A stretch of 64,000 nt of DNA from assembly GCA_949130485.1 (NCBI GenBank), contig OX422186.1:6701292-6765291 (forward strand), in the 5' to 3' direction. The position numbers and the translations under genes were made by a program. Below are positions 61,245-64,000 of this stretch, piece by piece (the stretch's first letter is position 1; each line of letters begins with the position of its first letter). The notes below the pieces were generated by a model that was not told where the DNA came from, ran no database searches, and worked only from the letters and a program-made list of their open reading frames with translations. Source of the stretch: Agelas oroides (Eukaryota; Porifera; Demospongiae; Agelasida; Agelasidae).

Positions 61245-62174
61245 GTGCAAAAGGCGCACAAAGGTCTACTGTCAGGCAAATATCTCTGTTCCCTGCAGCG
61301 CCGTGCAGAGCAGTCAATGGCAATTCGTGCATATTCGCGACTAATCCTAGCTCGGTTGAAAGGTTGCACTAATGCAAGGTGCATAGTATCAAGAAGCTAT
61401 GGGCATGAAGAGTTTAAAAATGTAAACCCTTTCTCGGTGCAAAAGGCGCACAAAGCTGTTCGAACCTGCCAATATCTCCATCCTCTTCATCGTCGTATGG
61501 TGCTGTCATTGGAAATTCGCGTACATTCGCGACTAATCCTAGCACAGTACAAAGGTTGCTCTAATGCAAGGTGTATATTATCAAGAAGCTATGGGCATGC
61601 AGAGTTTAAAAATGTAAACCCTTTCTCAGTGCAAAAGGCGCACAAAGCTTTACGGGCCGGTCAATATCTCCGTTTCCTGCAGCGCCGTATAGTGCCGGCA
61701 ATGGAAATTCACATACATTGGCGACTCTTCCTAGCTCGGTACAAAGGTTGCACTAATGCAAGATGGATATTATCGAGAAGATATGGGCATGAAGAATTTC
61801 AAAATGTGAACCCTTTCATGGTGCAAAAGGCGCTCAAATCTGTACAGGTCGGCCAATATGTCCGTCCCATGCACCGCCGTATAATGCCTTCAATGGAAAT
61901 TCGCGTACATTCGCGACTAATCCTAGCTCGGTACAAAGGTTGCACTAATGCATGGTGGAGATTATCAAGAAGCTATGGGCTTGAAGAGTTTAAATATCAA
62001 AATATTTTCTCGGTGGATAATGCGCACAAATATCTCCGTCCCCTGCAGCACCGTTTAGGGCCATCAATGGAAATTCGCGTATATTCGCGACTCTTCTTGC
62101 TCGGTACAAAAGATGCACTAATGCAAGATGGATATTATCAAGAAGCTATAGGCATGAAGAGTTTTAAAATGTAA
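61245..62174 (+). repeat. Five-monomer higher-order repeat, copy at 61.2 kb
   Basis: It has the same five subclasses in the same order as 37,480-38,404 and 56,871-57,800. Distinct shared mutations (GGTCTACTGTCAGG, TTGCTCTAATGC) also mark the copies that follow at 62,362 and 62,937, so these form a local subfamily. Confidence 0.85.
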
Positions 62175-64000
62175 ACCCTTACTCGGTTCAAAAAGCGCAC
62201 AAAGCTGTACGGGTCGGCCAATATCTCCGTGCCATGCAGCGCCGTATAGTGCCTTCAATGAAATTCGCGTACATTCGCGACTAATCCTACCTCGATACAA
62301 AGGTTGCACTAATGCAAGGTGCATATTATCAAGAAGCTATGGGCATGAAGAGTTTAAATATGTGAACCATTTCTCGGTGCAAAGGGCGCACAAAGGTCTA
62401 CTGTCAGGCCAATATCTCTGTTCCCTGCAGCGCCGTGCAGAGCAGTCAATGGAAATTCGTGCATATTCGCGACTAATCCTAGCTCGGTTGAAAGGTTGCA
62501 CTAATGCAAGGTGCATAGTATCAAGAAGCTATGGGCATGAAGAGTTTAAAAATGTAAACCCTTTCTCGGTGCAAAAGGCGCACAAAGCTGTTCGAACCTG
62601 CCAATATCTCCATCCTCTTCATCGTCGTATGGTGCTGTCATTGGAAATTCGCGTACATTCGCGACTAATCCTAGCACAGTACAAAGGTTGCTCTAATGCA
62701 AGGTGTATATTATCAAGAAGCTATGGGCATGCAGAGTTTAAAAATGTAAACCCTTTCTCAGTGCAAAAGGCGCACAAAGCTGTACGGGTCGGCCAATATC
62801 TCCGTGCCATGCAGCGCCGTATAGTGCCTTCAATGAAATTCGCGTACATTCGCGACTAATCCTACCTCGATACAAAGGTTGCACTAATGCAAGGTGCAGA
62901 TTATCAAGAAGCTATGGGCATGAAGAGTTTAAATATGTGAACCATTTCTCGGTGCAAAGGGCGCACAAAGGTCTACTGTCAGGCCAATATCTCTGTTCCC
63001 TGCAGCGCCGTGCAGAGCAGTCAATGGCAATTCGTGCATATTCGCGACTAATCCTAGCTCAGTACAAAGGTTGCTCTAATGCAAGATGCATATTATCAAG
63101 AAGCTATGGGCATGCAGAGTTTAAAAATGTAAACCCTTTCTCGGTGCAAAAGGCGCAGAAAGCTGTACGGGCCGGTCAATATCTCCGTTTCCTGCAGCGC
63201 CGTATAGTGCCGGCAATGGAAATTCACATACATTGGCGACTCTTCCTAGCTCGGTACAAAGGTTGCACTAATGCAAGATGGATATTATCGAGAAGATATG
63301 GGCATGAAGAATTTCAAAATGTGAACCCTTTCATGGTGCAAAAGGCGCTCAAATCTGTACAGGTCGGCCAATATGTCCGTCCCATGCACCGCCGTATAAT
63401 GCCTTCAATGGAAATTCGCGTACATTCGCGACTAATCCTAGCTCGGTACAAAGGTTGCACTAATGCATGGTGGATATTCTCAAGAAGCTATGGGCTTGAA
63501 GAGTTTAAATATCAAAATATTTTCTCGGTGGTTAATGCGCACAAATATCTCCGTCCCCTGCAGCACCGTTTAGGGCCATCAATGGAAATTCGCGTATATT
63601 CGCGACTCTTCTTGCTCGGTACAAAAGATGCACTAATTCAAGATGGATATTATCAAGAAGCTATAGGCATGAAGAGTTTTAAAATGTAAACCCTTACTCG
63701 GTGCAAAAAGCGCACAAAGCTGTACGGGTTGGCCAATATCTCCGTGCCATGCAGCGCCGTATAGTGCCTTCAATGAAATTCGCGTACATTCGCGACTAAT
63801 CCTACCTCGATACAAAGGTTGCACTAATGCAAGGTGCATATTATCAAGAAGCTATGGGCATGAAGAGTTTAAATATGTGAACCGTTTCTCGGTGCAAAAG
63901 GCGCACAAATCATTACGGCCGGCCAATATGTCCGTTCGCTGCTGCAATGTATAGTGCCGTCAATGGAAATTCGCGTATATTCGCGACGCTTCCTGCCTCG
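62175..64000 (+). repeat. Array B right end: 1.5-kb repeat with a hybrid monomer
   Basis: Sequence near 62,118-62,324 recurs at 63,633-63,839 (offset 1,515). Between them the first two subclasses occur intact (62,370-62,750) and then as a fused hybrid monomer (about 62,950-63,130). The array continues beyond position 64,000, where the last bases are ordinary monomer sequence. Confidence 0.83.

Larger units (their letters stand above)
23781..64000 (+). repeat. Array B: 192-bp tandem satellite, about 200 monomers
   Basis: Head-to-tail monomers of 192 bp, with 186-, 190- and 191-bp variants. Landmarks in order within a monomer are ATTCGCGTACATTCGCGACT, CTAGCTCGGTACAAAGG, TTGCACTAATGCAA, TATTATCAAGAAGCTATGGG, CATGAAGAGTTTAAAAATG, CTTTCTCGGTGCAAAAGG, GGGCCGGCCAATATCTCCG and GCAGCGCCGTATAGTGCC. 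The length corresponds to 64 codons. Long basic peptides (AHKAVRAGQYLRP, LILARYKGCTNAR) therefore appear on the plus strand and Cys-rich ones (ALCAFCTEKGF) on the minus strand, until an indel variant breaks the frame. Many such frames begin with GTG. I see no gene, tRNA or rRNA in it. The single interruption is the retrotransposon at 47,242-47,797. The array continues past the right edge. Confidence 0.97.

Noticed and set aside
23781..64000. tRNA- or 5S-derived satellite with internal polymerase III boxes
   Set aside because: GGTTGCACTAATGC looked like a possible B box but lacks the GGTTCGAANNC pattern, and no A box at suitable spacing was found.

Overview
This window is eukaryotic satellite DNA with no intact host gene. 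It consists of two unrelated head-to-tail tandem arrays that meet abruptly near 23,781. Both arrays run off the window ends. The satellites themselves do not identify the organism. Two insertions hint at a marine invertebrate, most likely a cnidarian such as a coral or anemone: a short inverted-repeat DNA transposon with TAGCCTCGTTCCCAG termini, and a 5'-truncated non-LTR retrotransposon encoding a FFDVRVFNP-type tail. That placement rests on recall of similar repeats and was not searched.

Array A (1 to about 23,780) is built on a 41-bp monomer made of four diverged decamers plus one base, mixed with 31-bp monomers that lack the fourth decamer. It has several layers of higher-order repetition: a superunit of about 5.8 kb (copies starting near 1, 5,821 and 10,641), tandem duplications of about 1 kb inside it, a block repeated at a 2.7-kb offset (14.0-15.0 and 16.75-17.7 kb), and three copies of a 1.7-1.8 kb block next to the junction. 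Two segments are flipped in place (12,656-12,833 and 14,990-15,215). The second flip carries 186 bp of non-satellite filler (15,216-15,401). A 626-bp non-autonomous DNA transposon lies at 16,113-16,738 and is flanked by a 9-bp target duplication.

Array B (about 23,781 to 64,000) holds about 200 copies of a monomer close to 192 bp, which is roughly one nucleosome repeat. Recognisable monomer subclasses recur in fixed order, forming higher-order repeats. There are tandem duplications of 568, about 955, 960, 1,149, 2,070 and 760 bp, and long-range copies at offsets of about 16, 26 and 31 kb. The only interruption is the retrotransposon 3' end at 47,242-47,797, with poly(A) and a target duplication.

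The many apparent open reading frames are properties of the repeats. Array A is stop-poor on the minus strand, and because 41 is not a multiple of 3 all three minus frames read the same 41-residue peptide. Array B has a 64-codon period and can be open on either strand. Many of these frames start at GTG and none resembles a known protein. The only sequence with a convincing protein ancestry is the retrotransposon tail. The window is best read as heterochromatic, possibly pericentromeric or subtelomeric, DNA shaped by unequal exchange, local inversion and transposition.
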